From Celeribacter baekdonensis B30 (GTDB taxonomy: Bacteria; Pseudomonadota; Alphaproteobacteria; Rhodobacterales; Rhodobacteraceae), in the NCBI RefSeq assembly GCF_000299875.1, contig NZ_AMRK01000010.1, positions 1 through 64,000 of the forward strand: 64,000 nt of DNA. The letters are read 5' to 3'. The notes under the pieces are model-generated. The model was not told the origin of the DNA, searched no databases, and saw only the letters and a program-made list of their open reading frames with translations. A program made the position numbers and the translations under genes. Below, piece after piece: positions 42,449 through 51,632 of this stretch (positions are counted from its first letter, which is position 1; each line of letters starts with the position of its first letter).

Positions 42449-43600
42449 TTAGGGGTAGCCAGGCATGGTCGGTTGGTCGAAAAAACCGGCCCCCGCGGCG
42501 GTCCAGGTGCCTTCGCCCATAAAGGCGTGTTGCGCGACACAAGCCGCGTCCACCATGCAACGGCCCAAGGTATGGCCGGTTTCCATCACGCCCGAGCCGC
42601 CGATGACAAAGGCAATACGGGCCGCCTCTGCGCCATCGCGGGCGGCTTTTGTGGCGACCAGACGCAGGCGAATTTTCATGTCCTGCGACACATCTCCGGT
42701 GGTCTTGAGTTGCTCCCAAGCCGCCTCAATCGTGTCGTAAAACGCGGCGCGTGCGCCCATCAAGATGCCCTGCGCCTTAGCGAATTCGGCCTGCACATAA
42801 GGACGTGCGCCCGGGTTCGGTGCGCCGGTAATCGAGGCACGCTCGGCAGCGTCTTTCACCAAGAAATCAAGTGCTTCGCGTGCGGCGCCCAAGGCCACGA
42901 CGGCCAAAACCTGTGACGCCAAAGCCATCGCCGGGTATTTGAAAATCAGATCGTCCATCTCGGGTTTGCCGCCGCGGATAAAGGTCCACTCAGGGGCAAC
43001 CACGACATCTTCGACCACCGCGTCATGCGATCCGGTCGCAGACAAGCCAATGGTGTTCCATGTCTCATCGACAAACACCTTGTTGCGGGGCAGCACGGCC
43101 ACACGAGGCAGCGGTGTGTCATCGCCTTCGACCTTGATGCCCGCGCCAACCAGCGAGGCCCCCATGATGCCAGAGCACCACGGCCAGCGGCCTTTGACCC
43201 TGAACCCGCCATCGACTTTGTCGGCTTTTTGCGGCGGGAACATTGCGCCCGCGAACACGGTGTTTGGGTCTTTGCCGTAGATTTCCGCATAGGTCTGCGA
43301 CGGCAACGCCGCCAAATAGGTGGCGGAGACACCAAAACTTGCAACCCAGCCGGTGGAGGCATCCGCGGCAGAGACGTCTTCGATCAGACGGCAAAACTCG
43401 GCGGGGGTTTTCTCATCGCCGCCAAACCGGGCGGGCACAAAAGAACGATAGACGCCAATGTGTTGCAGCCGCTCCACCACATCCAGCGGCACATGGCGCA
43501 GCTGAGTAAACTCGGCCCGACGGGCACGGATTTCATCTAAGACGGAGATGTAGAGCGCATCATTTGCCTGATTTGTGGAGAGTTTGGACAGTGAGGTCAT
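42449..43600 (-). CDS. iacA: Flavin-dependent indoleacetate monooxygenase (acyl-CoA dehydrogenase fold)
   Basis: A 383-residue protein of the acyl-CoA dehydrogenase/HpaB-like oxygenase group: helical N-domain, GGDEKTPAEFCRLIEDVSAADASTGWV, middle beta-domain (GRWPWCSGIMGASLVGAG), and C-terminal helices with IGGSGVMETGHTLGRCMVDAAC. IacA starts indoleacetate degradation by hydroxylating the indole ring using reduced flavin. The ATG at 43600 overlaps the amidase stop (ATGA). Order H-A-B-C-D-E-F-G downstream supports the assignment. Confidence 0.88.
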   Translation of the reverse strand: MTSLSKLSTNQANDALYISVLDEIRARRAEFTQLRHVPLDVVERLQHIGVYRSFVPARFGGDEKTPAEFCRLIEDVSAADASTGWVASFGVSATYLAALPSQTYAEIYGKDPNTVFAGAMFPPQKADKVDGGFRVKGRWPWCSGIMGASLVGAGIKVEGDDTPLPRVAVLPRNKVFVDETWNTIGLSATGSHDAVVEDVVVAPEWTFIRGGKPEMDDLIFKYPAMALASQVLAVVALGAAREALDFLVKDAAERASITGAPNPGARPYVQAEFAKAQGILMGARAAFYDTIEAAWEQLKTTGDVSQDMKIRLRLVATKAARDGAEAARIAFVIGGSGVMETGHTLGRCMVDAACVAQHAFMGEGTWTAAGAGFFDQPTMPGYP

Positions 43601-44757
43601 TGGCTTTGGTCCTTTGACTGAAAATCGGGAACACAGGAGACGATCCAACGCGCAATCGCGCAAAGTCGGGCCTCTTCGCCTTTACGCCCAACCAATTGCA
43701 GCCCGATGGGCAAGCCGGAGTTGGTGCGCGCGGGCAAGGTGATGGCGGGGTGGCCGCTGAGGTTAAACGGACGCAAAAAACGCGTCAGCGGCAGAATGGT
43801 TTGTGGATCTTGCGCCTCGCTCAGCGTCGGCGGAATCACCGGCAAAGCCGGCGTCACAAGCGCGTCATACTGTTCCAAAAGCGCGTCCACTTCGGCGGTA
43901 AACGCGGTGCGCACTGCTTCGGCCTCGGCCAATTGCGCCTCGGTCACGTGGCGTGCCGCCGTCAGGCGCTTGTGAATATCCGCGCCAAGCGGCGCGCCTT
44001 CGTCGAGCAAATGCCCAAACGCGGCGGCGGTCTCATAGGAAATCACCGTCATTCCAGCCTGAAACGCCGCTTCAAAATGGGGGAGGCACTCATAGCCCAT
44101 GCCCGGATAGGCATCCATCAAGGCATAGACCAAAGGGTCCCCCACTTCGGCCACGGGATCAGATTTGATTCGAGTCAATTTGGGAGCATTGACAAGGGTT
44201 TCGGGGGTGAAGGTCGGGTCCATTGCCGCCATCGCGGTCTCGATCATATCCATGTCGCGGGCGAAGGCCCCGACACAATCAAGCGAGCTGTTCTTGGGCG
44301 ACAGACCCTTGCGGCTGATCCGGCCAAAGGTGGGCTTGATCCCGATCACACCACAGCAAATCGCAGGCTGGCGCACCGATCCGCCGGTATCCGTGCCAAT
44401 AGCAAAATCGCATAGGCCCGAGGCCACGGCGGCGGCGGACCCGGACGACGACCCGCCGGGAATGCGGTCCGGCCAATTGGGGTTCACCGGGGTGCCGTGA
44501 AAGCCATTCACGCCCGTCATTCCAAAGGCCAGTTCGTGCATATTGGCTTTGCCGATGATCCGGCATCCGGCCGTCAGAAGGGCGTCGACCACAACGGCGT
44601 TTTCAAGGGCTGGCGCGGCAGAAGCAAAGGCTTCCGAGCCACAGCCCGTCACTGTGCCGGCAATGTCGATGCAATCTTTGATCACGACGGTTGGCCCAGT
44701 GCCGCCCATAGACAGCTCTTGGACCAGCGCGTGAGAGCTGGTGGCGTGTGCGTTCAT
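43597..44757 (-). CDS. iacH: Amidase of the iac cluster
   Basis: A 386-residue amidase-signature enzyme. The Ser-Ser-Lys triad is visible: Lys27 (TVVIKDCIDIAG), the Gly-Ser-rich loop GGSSSGSAAAVASGL, and nucleophile Ser127 in GTDTGGSVRQPA. AGGGA precedes the ATG. Found in iac clusters as iacH; may hydrolyse indole-acetamide or amide conjugates to indoleacetate. First gene of the leftward iac operon. Confidence 0.88.
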   Translation of the reverse strand: MNAHATSSHALVQELSMGGTGPTVVIKDCIDIAGTVTGCGSEAFASAAPALENAVVVDALLTAGCRIIGKANMHELAFGMTGVNGFHGTPVNPNWPDRIPGGSSSGSAAAVASGLCDFAIGTDTGGSVRQPAICCGVIGIKPTFGRISRKGLSPKNSSLDCVGAFARDMDMIETAMAAMDPTFTPETLVNAPKLTRIKSDPVAEVGDPLVYALMDAYPGMGYECLPHFEAAFQAGMTVISYETAAAFGHLLDEGAPLGADIHKRLTAARHVTEAQLAEAEAVRTAFTAEVDALLEQYDALVTPALPVIPPTLSEAQDPQTILPLTRFLRPFNLSGHPAITLPARTNSGLPIGLQLVGRKGEEARLCAIARWIVSCVPDFQSKDQSQ

Positions 44758-45008
44758 TTTCTGGTCCCTGTTTGGGCTTTGACGTCATCTGGCGTGACGC
44801 TGTTACAGTAATCTTCACGTATTTACGTCACAGGTCAAGTGAAAGATGAAACAATTTCTTTGCGCATTTATGGAGAGTGCTGTAAAACCTATTTACGGTA
44901 ATTTTACTGCTTTAATTGCAGGCAACACTCCTCCGCAAAGCTCAATTTTTGCCCGAGGTTTGTCTCAAAATCCAAGGCGCGACACAGCGCCGAACCGAAA
45001 GGACGCAC
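44758..45008. promoter_or_regulatory. iacH-iacI divergent promoter with TTAC-N-GTAA sites
   Basis: 251-base AT-rich control region. Two odd-centred palindromes, TTACAGTAA (44803-44811) and TTACGGTAA (44893-44901), lie 90 bases apart. GTGACG near 44794 and CGTCAC near 44826 form a wider dyad, and TGACGTCA is at 44780-44787. These are candidate IacR sites; no iac operator sequence is known to me to compare. Confidence 0.5.
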
Positions 45009-45575
45009 ATGACCGACTCTGACACCATCGCCGCCCTCACCAAACGGCTTGAACTGCTCGAAGCCGAGGCTGAAGTCCGCCGCGTACAATCCCGCTATAT
45101 GTTTCTTTGCGACACGCCGATGCCCGAATATGGCGTCAAAGATGATGCAGAACGCATTGATTTAATTATGGGACTCTTCTCTGAAGAAGCCGTTTGGGAA
45201 GGCGTTGGCGAATATTACACCGGACAGTTTGGCCGCGCCGAAGGCAAAGCCGCCGTGCGCAAACACTTCGAAGGGTTCTGGGGCGGCAAAACCGATCCGG
45301 CGCTGATTCTCAACTGTCACTACCTGACCTCGGAACAGATCAACGTGGCCTCCGACGGCCTGACTGCAACGGGTCAATGGGTCCATATGCAGCCTTGGCT
45401 GTTCTCCGACGGCAAAGCGCTTTTGCGTTCTTCGCGCCTGTTTAATGCGTTCAAAAAATGTGACGATGGCACGTGGCGTTACACCCGCAACCGCACGGAA
45501 AACGTCTTTGTTGCGCCGCTTCCTGCCACTTGGGCCTCGGATTATCCCTCTGCCTCGGTTTTGATGAAACCGTGA
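45009..45575 (+). CDS. iacI: SnoaL-like (NTF2-fold) iac protein
   Basis: A 188-residue protein with an NTF2/SnoaL fold: N-terminal helix (IAALTKRLELLEAEAEVRRVQSRYMFLC), WEGVGEYYTGQFGRAEGKAAVRKHFEGFWGG and TENVFVAPLPATW. ATG at 45009 follows AAAGGA; the frame opens at 44916. IacI members accompany iac genes but their reaction is uncertain. Transcribed divergently from iacH and ended by a strong terminator. Confidence 0.82.
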   Translation: MTDSDTIAALTKRLELLEAEAEVRRVQSRYMFLCDTPMPEYGVKDDAERIDLIMGLFSEEAVWEGVGEYYTGQFGRAEGKAAVRKHFEGFWGGKTDPALILNCHYLTSEQINVASDGLTATGQWVHMQPWLFSDGKALLRSSRLFNAFKKCDDGTWRYTRNRTENVFVAPLPATWASDYPSASVLMKP

Positions 45576-45596
45576 AATCACAGCGACTCACACGCG

Positions 45597-45622
45597 AAAG
45601 GGCGCCCCAACAGGCGCCCTTT
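45597..45622. terminator. Bidirectional intrinsic terminator
   Basis: AAAGGGCGCC (45597-45606) pairs with GGCGCCCTTT (45613-45622), loop CCAACA, followed by further Ts on the plus strand. It ends iacI and, from the other side, the TRAP/Liv operon. Confidence 0.85.
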
Positions 45623-45637
45623 TTCAGTTTGCTCGTC

Positions 45638-46963
45638 TCACCAAAGGGCAAGTTTTGGCACCAGAAGCGTGAGTACCAAAATCCCGATTTGCATTGCCAC
45701 GAAAGGCAGAACCGCTCGATAGATGTGGGTGATCTCCACATCCGGCACCGCATTTTTGAGGTAGAACAACGCCATCCCAACCGGCGGGGTCAAAAACGAG
45801 GTCTGCAGGCAAATCGCCATCAGAATGGCCACCCAGGCGGGGTCATGCCCCAACGCGGTCAAAACCGGCAAAACCAAAGGGGCAACGATCAAAATGATCT
45901 CCATCCAGTCTAGAAAGAACCCTAACAGGAACACGATGAACAGGATCAAAATCAATGTCCCGGTCGGCGGCAAGGGGATGGCGTGAAGCGCATTTTCGAT
46001 CAATTCATCGCCACCATATCCGCGCAGCACGACGGAAAAACATGATGCACCAAAGATCAACGCAAAGAGAAACGCGGTGGTTGTACCTGTGCTTTCGCAC
46101 ACCTCCCGAAATCCCGACCACGTGAGACGTTTCGACATCAATGCGATCAACGTCGCCCCCGCCGCACCGACGCCAGAGGCCTCGGTCGGCGTGGCGATGC
46201 CAAAGACAATGGACCCCAAAACCGCAATGACCAAAAGCAACGGCGCGACCAGAGAGCCGATCAAATCAAGCACGACCTCGCGCAGCTCACGCCCCGGTTC
46301 AATCGGCTTGGCCGGAGCGCGATCTGGATAGCGCAGTGCAACAAACACGGCATAGGCCACATAGGCCAGCGCCAACAACAGCCCCGGCACCATCGCGCCA
46401 CGAAACAAGTCGCCGACGGGGATCTGCAACTGATCCCCCATGACAATAAGCATGATCGACGGTGGGATAAGAATGCCCAAACACCCGGTTGCCCCGACAA
46501 CGCCAAGGCCAAGCCGGTCATCGTAACCCGCGCCGCGCATCGCGGGCATGGCAATTGTGGCGAGCAAAACGACAGAGGCCCCGATGATGCCAGTGGAGGC
46601 AGCAAGTACCACGCCGATCAACACAACAGAAACCGCCATACCCCCCGGAACCACCCGCAACACCTGGTGCATCCGGGTCAAAAGCCGCTCTGCAACTCCA
46701 GATTTGTCCAACATCATGCCCATGAAGACGAACATGGAGATCGGGATGAGAGAGTAGCTTGAGAGCGTGTCGAAGATGCGGTTGGCAACAAATCCGATCA
46801 TCCGCAGTGAGGCCATATCGGCGTCTACGCTAAACGCATCAAGCAGAGTACCCAAAGCCGCGAACAGAACTGCTACACCGCCCAAAACAAACGCAATCGG
46901 AAAGCCCGAGAACATCACCACCATGAAGGAGGCGAAAAGAAGGAAAACAAAGAGAATGTCCAT
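45638..46963 (-). CDS. TRAP transporter large permease (DctM family)
   Basis: A 441-residue permease, about 12-13 helices. Motifs include FSGFPIAFVLGGVAVLFA, GVVLAASTGIIGASVVLLATIAMP, GCLGILIPPSIMLIVMGDQL, and C-terminal TPPVGMALFYLKNAVPDV. It follows dctQ after nine bases. The longer loop region (ALRYPDRAPAKPIEPGRELREV) is usual for the mannitol/chloroaromatic-type TRAP subgroup. Last gene before the shared terminator. Confidence 0.93.
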   Translation of the reverse strand: MDILFVFLLFASFMVVMFSGFPIAFVLGGVAVLFAALGTLLDAFSVDADMASLRMIGFVANRIFDTLSSYSLIPISMFVFMGMMLDKSGVAERLLTRMHQVLRVVPGGMAVSVVLIGVVLAASTGIIGASVVLLATIAMPAMRGAGYDDRLGLGVVGATGCLGILIPPSIMLIVMGDQLQIPVGDLFRGAMVPGLLLALAYVAYAVFVALRYPDRAPAKPIEPGRELREVVLDLIGSLVAPLLLVIAVLGSIVFGIATPTEASGVGAAGATLIALMSKRLTWSGFREVCESTGTTTAFLFALIFGASCFSVVLRGYGGDELIENALHAIPLPPTGTLILILFIVFLLGFFLDWMEIILIVAPLVLPVLTALGHDPAWVAILMAICLQTSFLTPPVGMALFYLKNAVPDVEITHIYRAVLPFVAMQIGILVLTLLVPKLALW

Positions 46964-46972
46964 GATTGCGCC

Positions 46973-47485
46973 TTAGTCTTTGTAGGTCTTGGGACCAAAC
47001 AGAAAGAGGATGGATTTCAGAGCAATGGCCACGGCCTGCAACGCCAAAAGGCTGAGCCCAGCGGCCATCACGAACTTGATGATGTAGCGCGCGGGCAACC
47101 CCGACGGCATGGGCGAGCCTTCTTTGAGGCGCCAAGAATAGCCAAAAATCGTCCACGCGCTGTCAGTGACAAACCAAAGGAACGGCAACAACAAAAACAC
47201 CACGCCGCACAGTTCGACGATGGCCTTTTGCGTGGCCGACATTTTGACGTGAAACGCATCAACGCGCACATGAGCGTCTTGTTGATAGGTCCATGCCAGA
47301 CACGACATCACCGCCACGGCATTGAGGTGCCATTGCAGTTCTTCCAACTCGATCGAGCCAATGCCGAAGGCATATCGAGAGGTGACATTAACCAGAATGG
47401 TGAGCATCAAAAGCGGTAAAAACAACGCGCCGATTTTACCAACCCGGATGATGAAGCCCTCAATGAGCGCGATAACGATTTGCAT
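46973..47485 (-). CDS. TRAP transporter small permease (DctQ family)
   Basis: A 170-residue four-helix protein from the ATG at 47485 (QIVIALIEGFIIRVGKIGALFLPLLM); AGGGAAG lies upstream, and the frame opens at 47557. Contains the DctQ motif IELEELQWHLNAVAVMSCLAW and HVRVDAFH. Between the binding-protein gene (53 bases) and dctM. Confidence 0.9.
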   Translation of the reverse strand: MQIVIALIEGFIIRVGKIGALFLPLLMLTILVNVTSRYAFGIGSIELEELQWHLNAVAVMSCLAWTYQQDAHVRVDAFHVKMSATQKAIVELCGVVFLLLPFLWFVTDSAWTIFGYSWRLKEGSPMPSGLPARYIIKFVMAAGLSLLALQAVAIALKSILFLFGPKTYKD

Positions 47486-47538
47486 GATGTGCTTCCCTGC
47501 AAATGCGCGCCGGAGGTATCCCCCCCGGCGCAGATGGC

Positions 47539-48573
47539 TTAACGGCGTTCCGCCCAAGGTGCGACAGAGGCGCGGTAAGCGGTCAGCGACTCCCAGACCC
47601 GTTTGAAATCGGCGTCTTTGGAAGTTTGTTCGGCGATCACCTCGTCAAAGGCGGCATGGAGATGCTCCAAGACTTCCGGCGGGAAGGATTTGATCTCAAC
47701 ACCAGCGGCTTCAAACTCGGCCACGGCTTTGGCATTCAACGCCATGGTCGAGGTGATGGACTCAAGGTTCACGGCCTTACAGCTCTCTTCGATCAAAGCC
47801 TGTTGGCTGGCGTCCAAACTGTCCCATTTCGCCTGATTGACGATCAACTCATTCATCGCGGCGGGTTGGTGCCAACCGGGGAGGTAATAGTATTTGCCCA
47901 CTTGCTGAAGACCCAGAGTGATGTCGATGGCGGGCATGGACAATTCAGTGCCATCAATCAGACCTTTTTCAAGACCCGGATAGATCTCACCACCCGGCAA
48001 AAGCACGATGGACGCACCGACCTTGACCATCGCCTCGCCGGCCAGCCCGGCAAACCGAACCTTCTTGCCTTTGAAATCATCGACCGTGTTGATCTCGAAA
48101 TTGTACCAGCCACCCGCTTCGCTATCCATCAGGCCACAGGGGATGGTTACAACCCCCTGTTTGGCGTAGATTTCGGACCAGATTTCGCGCCCGCCACCGT
48201 CATAAAGCCAAGCCGTGTGGGTGATTGCGTCGGGGCCAAAGGGGATGCCGCCAAACAATTGCACAGCCGGAAAGCGACCCGCGACATAGAGCGGAGAGGT
48301 GATACCCGCGTCCAACGTACCCTGTTGCACCGCGTCGAAAATTTGCAGCGACGGCACCAATTTGCCCGCGCCATAAACAGTCACATCAAGCGACCCACCT
48401 GAGCTTTCATTGAGCGTCTCACCCAAATATGCCGCGTTGGCGCCACTTGCGGGCATGGTTAAAGGCCATGCGCTTTGAATGTCGAGTCTGGTCCCTTTGG
48501 CCATCACCGGGGCGGCCACCAGTGTGGAAACCGTGACGGCCAAGGTGACCAGAGATTTGATGTGCGTCTTCAT
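47539..48573 (-). CDS. TRAP transporter substrate-binding protein (DctP family)
   Basis: A 344-residue protein from the ATG at 48573 with signal peptide MKTHIKSLVTLAVTVSTLVAAPVMA and AGGAGA upstream; the frame is open to 48789. Mature part: RLDIQSAWPLTMPASGANAAYL, KKVRFAGLAGEAMVKVGAS (ligand-Arg region), and YYLPGWHQPAAMNELIVNQAKW. This is the subgroup paired with large DctQ/DctM permeases and often binding hydroxy or keto acids. It follows the HDAC-family gene by 43 bases and may be part of the same long transcript. Confidence 0.9.
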   Translation of the reverse strand: MKTHIKSLVTLAVTVSTLVAAPVMAKGTRLDIQSAWPLTMPASGANAAYLGETLNESSGGSLDVTVYGAGKLVPSLQIFDAVQQGTLDAGITSPLYVAGRFPAVQLFGGIPFGPDAITHTAWLYDGGGREIWSEIYAKQGVVTIPCGLMDSEAGGWYNFEINTVDDFKGKKVRFAGLAGEAMVKVGASIVLLPGGEIYPGLEKGLIDGTELSMPAIDITLGLQQVGKYYYLPGWHQPAAMNELIVNQAKWDSLDASQQALIEESCKAVNLESITSTMALNAKAVAEFEAAGVEIKSFPPEVLEHLHAAFDEVIAEQTSKDADFKRVWESLTAYRASVAPWAERR

Positions 48574-48616
48574 TTGCTGTCTCCTATTGAGTGTGTTCCG
48601 ACCTTTCCGGCCGTGT

Positions 48617-49723
48617 TTATGGGACGTGTCGTGGGTGTCGCGCCAAGGCCGCAAGCTGTGCTGCGACGGCCTCAGTGCTGGGTTGCTGTTCGATGAGCAA
48701 ATCGAGAAAGGGATCCTCAACCTCGGTGCGCGCACCCGAAAGTTCTTCGAGAACGGCAAGTGCGCAAAACGGGACATAGCTTTCGGCATAACCGCCCTCT
48801 TGGACGATCACGAGACGGCCCTCACAGAGCACTTCGGAAAGCGCCATCACGCTCTTGGTCAGGGCCCGAAACGTCTCGCTATGCGCCAACATACGCGCCA
48901 AAGGATCGACACCATTGGCATCCAACCCGTTGACCACGATGATCATCTCTGGCGCGAACTCAGTGATCGACGGCGCAACGATACGCTCAAAGGCATAGAG
49001 ATAGGCGGCGTGCCCCGCGCCGGGCCAAATCGGGACATTCACATTTGCACCGATCCCCGCCCCTTCTCCTGCGGCCTCCACTGCGCCCGAACTTCCGGGC
49101 GGAAAACAGGCCTCTTGGTGCATCGAGATCGTCAAGACCGTCGGATCATCGTAAAAACAGGCCTCTGTGCCATTGCCGTGATGCACGTCCCAATCGAGCA
49201 CCGCAATCCGCCCGATACCAGCCTCCTGAGCGGAGCGCACCGCAATGGCGACATTGGCAAACATGCAAAATCCCATTGGCGTGTCGGGCAAGCAATGATG
49301 GCCAGAGGGGCGCGAAATGGCATAGGCGCGCTGACACGCTCCTTCGGCCACATCCAAAACGGCGCGGCTCACCAGCCCCGCAGAAAGTGCCGCGATCTCA
49401 TAACTCCCACCGGAAAAAGGCGCGGTCGGATGCAGTGCCCCACCGCCCGCATCGCTCATGGCTTTGAATGCCTCAAGGTAGGATTTGGGATGAATGCGCT
49501 GTAGCTCCGCGTCCGTCAAAGGCGCTGCGGTTTTGACGTCGAATGCCTGCGTCAACCCGGAGACATCCATCAAAGATTTAAGTCGCCGTTTGGGATCTGG
49601 GCTGTCGGCATGGCCGCCACTCGCCGGAGGCTGAACCCAGCCGCCAACAGGCTGCACCAATGCGGAGAGACCCGCCGTGAACCAAAGTGTCTTTTCGTCG
49701 AAATAAAAAACTGGTTTTGTCAC
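48617..49723 (-). CDS. Histone-deacetylase-family (acetylpolyamine amidohydrolase-like) enzyme
   Basis: A 368-residue zinc deacetylase-fold protein from a GTG at 49723. Catalytic features: SRPSGHHC (His142, His143), zinc ligands Asp179 and His181 in LDWDVHHGNGT and Asp268 in VVNGLDANGVDP, and the C-terminal Tyr in VQEGGYAES. Bacterial members remove acetyl groups from polyamines or other acylated amines. It lies three bases from livM-like in the operon. Association with two transporters and dehydrogenases suggests that an N-acyl compound is imported and deacylated (inference). Confidence 0.88.
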   Translation of the reverse strand: MTKPVFYFDEKTLWFTAGLSALVQPVGGWVQPPASGGHADSPDPKRRLKSLMDVSGLTQAFDVKTAAPLTDAELQRIHPKSYLEAFKAMSDAGGGALHPTAPFSGGSYEIAALSAGLVSRAVLDVAEGACQRAYAISRPSGHHCLPDTPMGFCMFANVAIAVRSAQEAGIGRIAVLDWDVHHGNGTEACFYDDPTVLTISMHQEACFPPGSSGAVEAAGEGAGIGANVNVPIWPGAGHAAYLYAFERIVAPSITEFAPEMIIVVNGLDANGVDPLARMLAHSETFRALTKSVMALSEVLCEGRLVIVQEGGYAESYVPFCALAVLEELSGARTEVEDPFLDLLIEQQPSTEAVAAQLAALARHPRHVP

Positions 49724-49725
49724 GT

Positions 49726-50757
49726 CTATTCACCTTCTTTTTGGGGCGCGAACCTCTCCGGAAGGCGTCGCGCCGTACGAAACAAAAGGACAGGCCGATG
49801 GGTGTTCAAAAGACCCCAGAGCCCTTTTGGAGCAAAGAGCATCATCATGATGGCGATCAGACCAAAGATCAGCATCGACCACGCCTCAAGATCGGCCAAC
49901 ATGCCGCGCAGGAAAAAGAACACCAACGTGCCCAAGATCGGCCCTTCGATGGTGCCGATCCCGCCAATCACCACGATGAAAATCACATAGGCCGCCCAGT
50001 TGATCGAAAAGGCCGCATCCGGGCGCACATTGATCTGAACAATGTAAATCAGCGCTCCCGTTGCCCCGGCAATGGCAGCGGCAAAAAGGTAGACGATGCG
50101 TTTGGTGCGCCGGGTTTCAACACCCACACTGCGCGCGCCATTCTCGGTGTCGCGGATCGCCTGAAGCGCCAACCCGGTTTTGGAGCGCAACAGGAAAAAC
50201 ACGCCGAACACCGCGATGATCGCGAGCGCAAGCGCCACCCAATAGCCTAGGTCTTCGCGCAGATGCCGGTCAAATTGACCCAGCGACCGCACGGTGCGGC
50301 CGCGACCACCGCCGAGCCAATCAATATTGGCGTTCACCGTCAGACGCACGGTTTCGGCAATGACCCATGTGGCCACGGCAAAATATGCGCCCTTCAGTCG
50401 GAACAAAAGCCAACTCACCGGGACCGCAAGGATGACGGCCAGAATGGCGGCAAGAGGCACTGTGAGAAAGGGGTTTATGCCAAGGTCTTCGGCCATGACC
50501 ACAAGGCCATAAGCCCCGATGCCAACAAAAGCCTGTTGGCCGATGGACATCATCCCGGCATAGCCCGCCATCAGGTTCCATGCTTGGGCAAGAGCGAGGA
50601 AATACAGGAATTCCAACACCGAGCGCTGGGTGTAACCCGTGGCCCAAAATGGCAAAGTGATGAGCGCGGCCAAGATGACGGCAAAGGCAAAGAGTGGCAG
50701 CGCGGCAGACGATGTGCGCGCATACGGGCGGGGGGGCACGATCTGAGACTCGGCCAT
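49726..50757 (-). CDS. Branched-chain-type ABC transporter permease (LivM)
   Basis: A 343-residue permease of the LivM group, 8-10 helices. Characteristic segments are YFLALAQAWNLMAGYAGMMSIGQQAFVGIGAYG, LLRSKTGLALQAIRDTENGARSVGVE, and FIVVIGGIGTIEGPILGTLVFF. AGAGGG precedes the ATG, which follows the livH stop by two bases. Works with LivH as membrane channel. Confidence 0.94.
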   Translation of the reverse strand: MAESQIVPPRPYARTSSAALPLFAFAVILAALITLPFWATGYTQRSVLEFLYFLALAQAWNLMAGYAGMMSIGQQAFVGIGAYGLVVMAEDLGINPFLTVPLAAILAVILAVPVSWLLFRLKGAYFAVATWVIAETVRLTVNANIDWLGGGRGRTVRSLGQFDRHLREDLGYWVALALAIIAVFGVFFLLRSKTGLALQAIRDTENGARSVGVETRRTKRIVYLFAAAIAGATGALIYIVQINVRPDAAFSINWAAYVIFIVVIGGIGTIEGPILGTLVFFFLRGMLADLEAWSMLIFGLIAIMMMLFAPKGLWGLLNTHRPVLLFRTARRLPERFAPQKEGE

Positions 50758-50759
50758 GA

Positions 50760-51632
50760 TCAGTCCCTCTCTATGGTCTCTGGAAACAGACCAGACGGCC
50801 GCACGACAAGAATGCCAAGCGTCACGAGATGGCCCGCAAGTTGGAAAAATGTGGGATTGATCGCGCCGCCAATCGTCTGGGCGATGCCAAGGATCAACCC
50901 ACCCGCAAGCACGCCATAAATCGACCCCATGCCGCCAATGATGATGACCTCAAAAGCGAAAATAAGCCGCGCGGGGCCGTCAAACGGCGAGAAGTTCGAG
51001 CGAATGCCCATCACCACGCCAGTGACCGCGATGATGGCAAAAGACAGCCCCATCGCGAGGCCATAAATGCGCTTGCCGTCGATGCCCATCAACTCCGCCG
51101 TTGCCGGGTCATCTGACGTGGCACGAAACGCGCGCCCCAAAAGCGTGCGCCCCATAAAGGCCTGAAGCGCAAAGATCATCACCAACAAAACCGCCAAAGT
51201 CAAAATCGGGAACACGCCGATGGTCACTCCGGGCGCGAGCGTGACCCCCATGGTTTCAATCGCCCCCTGCCGCAGCACCTGACGATCCGCGGAAAAGCCC
51301 AAAAGCAAGCCGTTCTGAATGACAAAAGACAGGCCAAAGGTGATGATCACCGCCGGCATCATCCCGTCTTTCAGCGTGCGATTGAGGATCAAGCGTTGAA
51401 GCCCGTAGCCGATACAAAACATCACCGGAACAAGCACGGCGAGCGACATGAGAGGCGTCAGCCCCAACACCTGCGTGGTTATAAGCGCGAGGTAGGTCGC
51501 GAGAACAATGATGTCCCCATGGGCGAGATTGACGGTGCGCATAATGCCGAATGTCAAAGACAGACCCAGCCCGTAAAGCGCATAAAGACCGCCCAAAAGG
51601 ACACCGTTGAGCATGGTAGACGTCGCAATCAT
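50760..51632 (-). CDS. Branched-chain-type ABC transporter permease (LivH)
   Basis: A 290-residue LivH-type permease: GVLLGGLYALYGLGLSLTFGIMRTVNLAHGDIIVLATYLA near the N-terminus, then FMGRTLLGRAFRATSDDPATAELMGID (EAA-like loop) and GGMGSIYGVLAGGLILG. Overlaps livF by four bases (ATGA). Confidence 0.95.
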   Translation of the reverse strand: MIATSTMLNGVLLGGLYALYGLGLSLTFGIMRTVNLAHGDIIVLATYLALITTQVLGLTPLMSLAVLVPVMFCIGYGLQRLILNRTLKDGMMPAVIITFGLSFVIQNGLLLGFSADRQVLRQGAIETMGVTLAPGVTIGVFPILTLAVLLVMIFALQAFMGRTLLGRAFRATSDDPATAELMGIDGKRIYGLAMGLSFAIIAVTGVVMGIRSNFSPFDGPARLIFAFEVIIIGGMGSIYGVLAGGLILGIAQTIGGAINPTFFQLAGHLVTLGILVVRPSGLFPETIERD

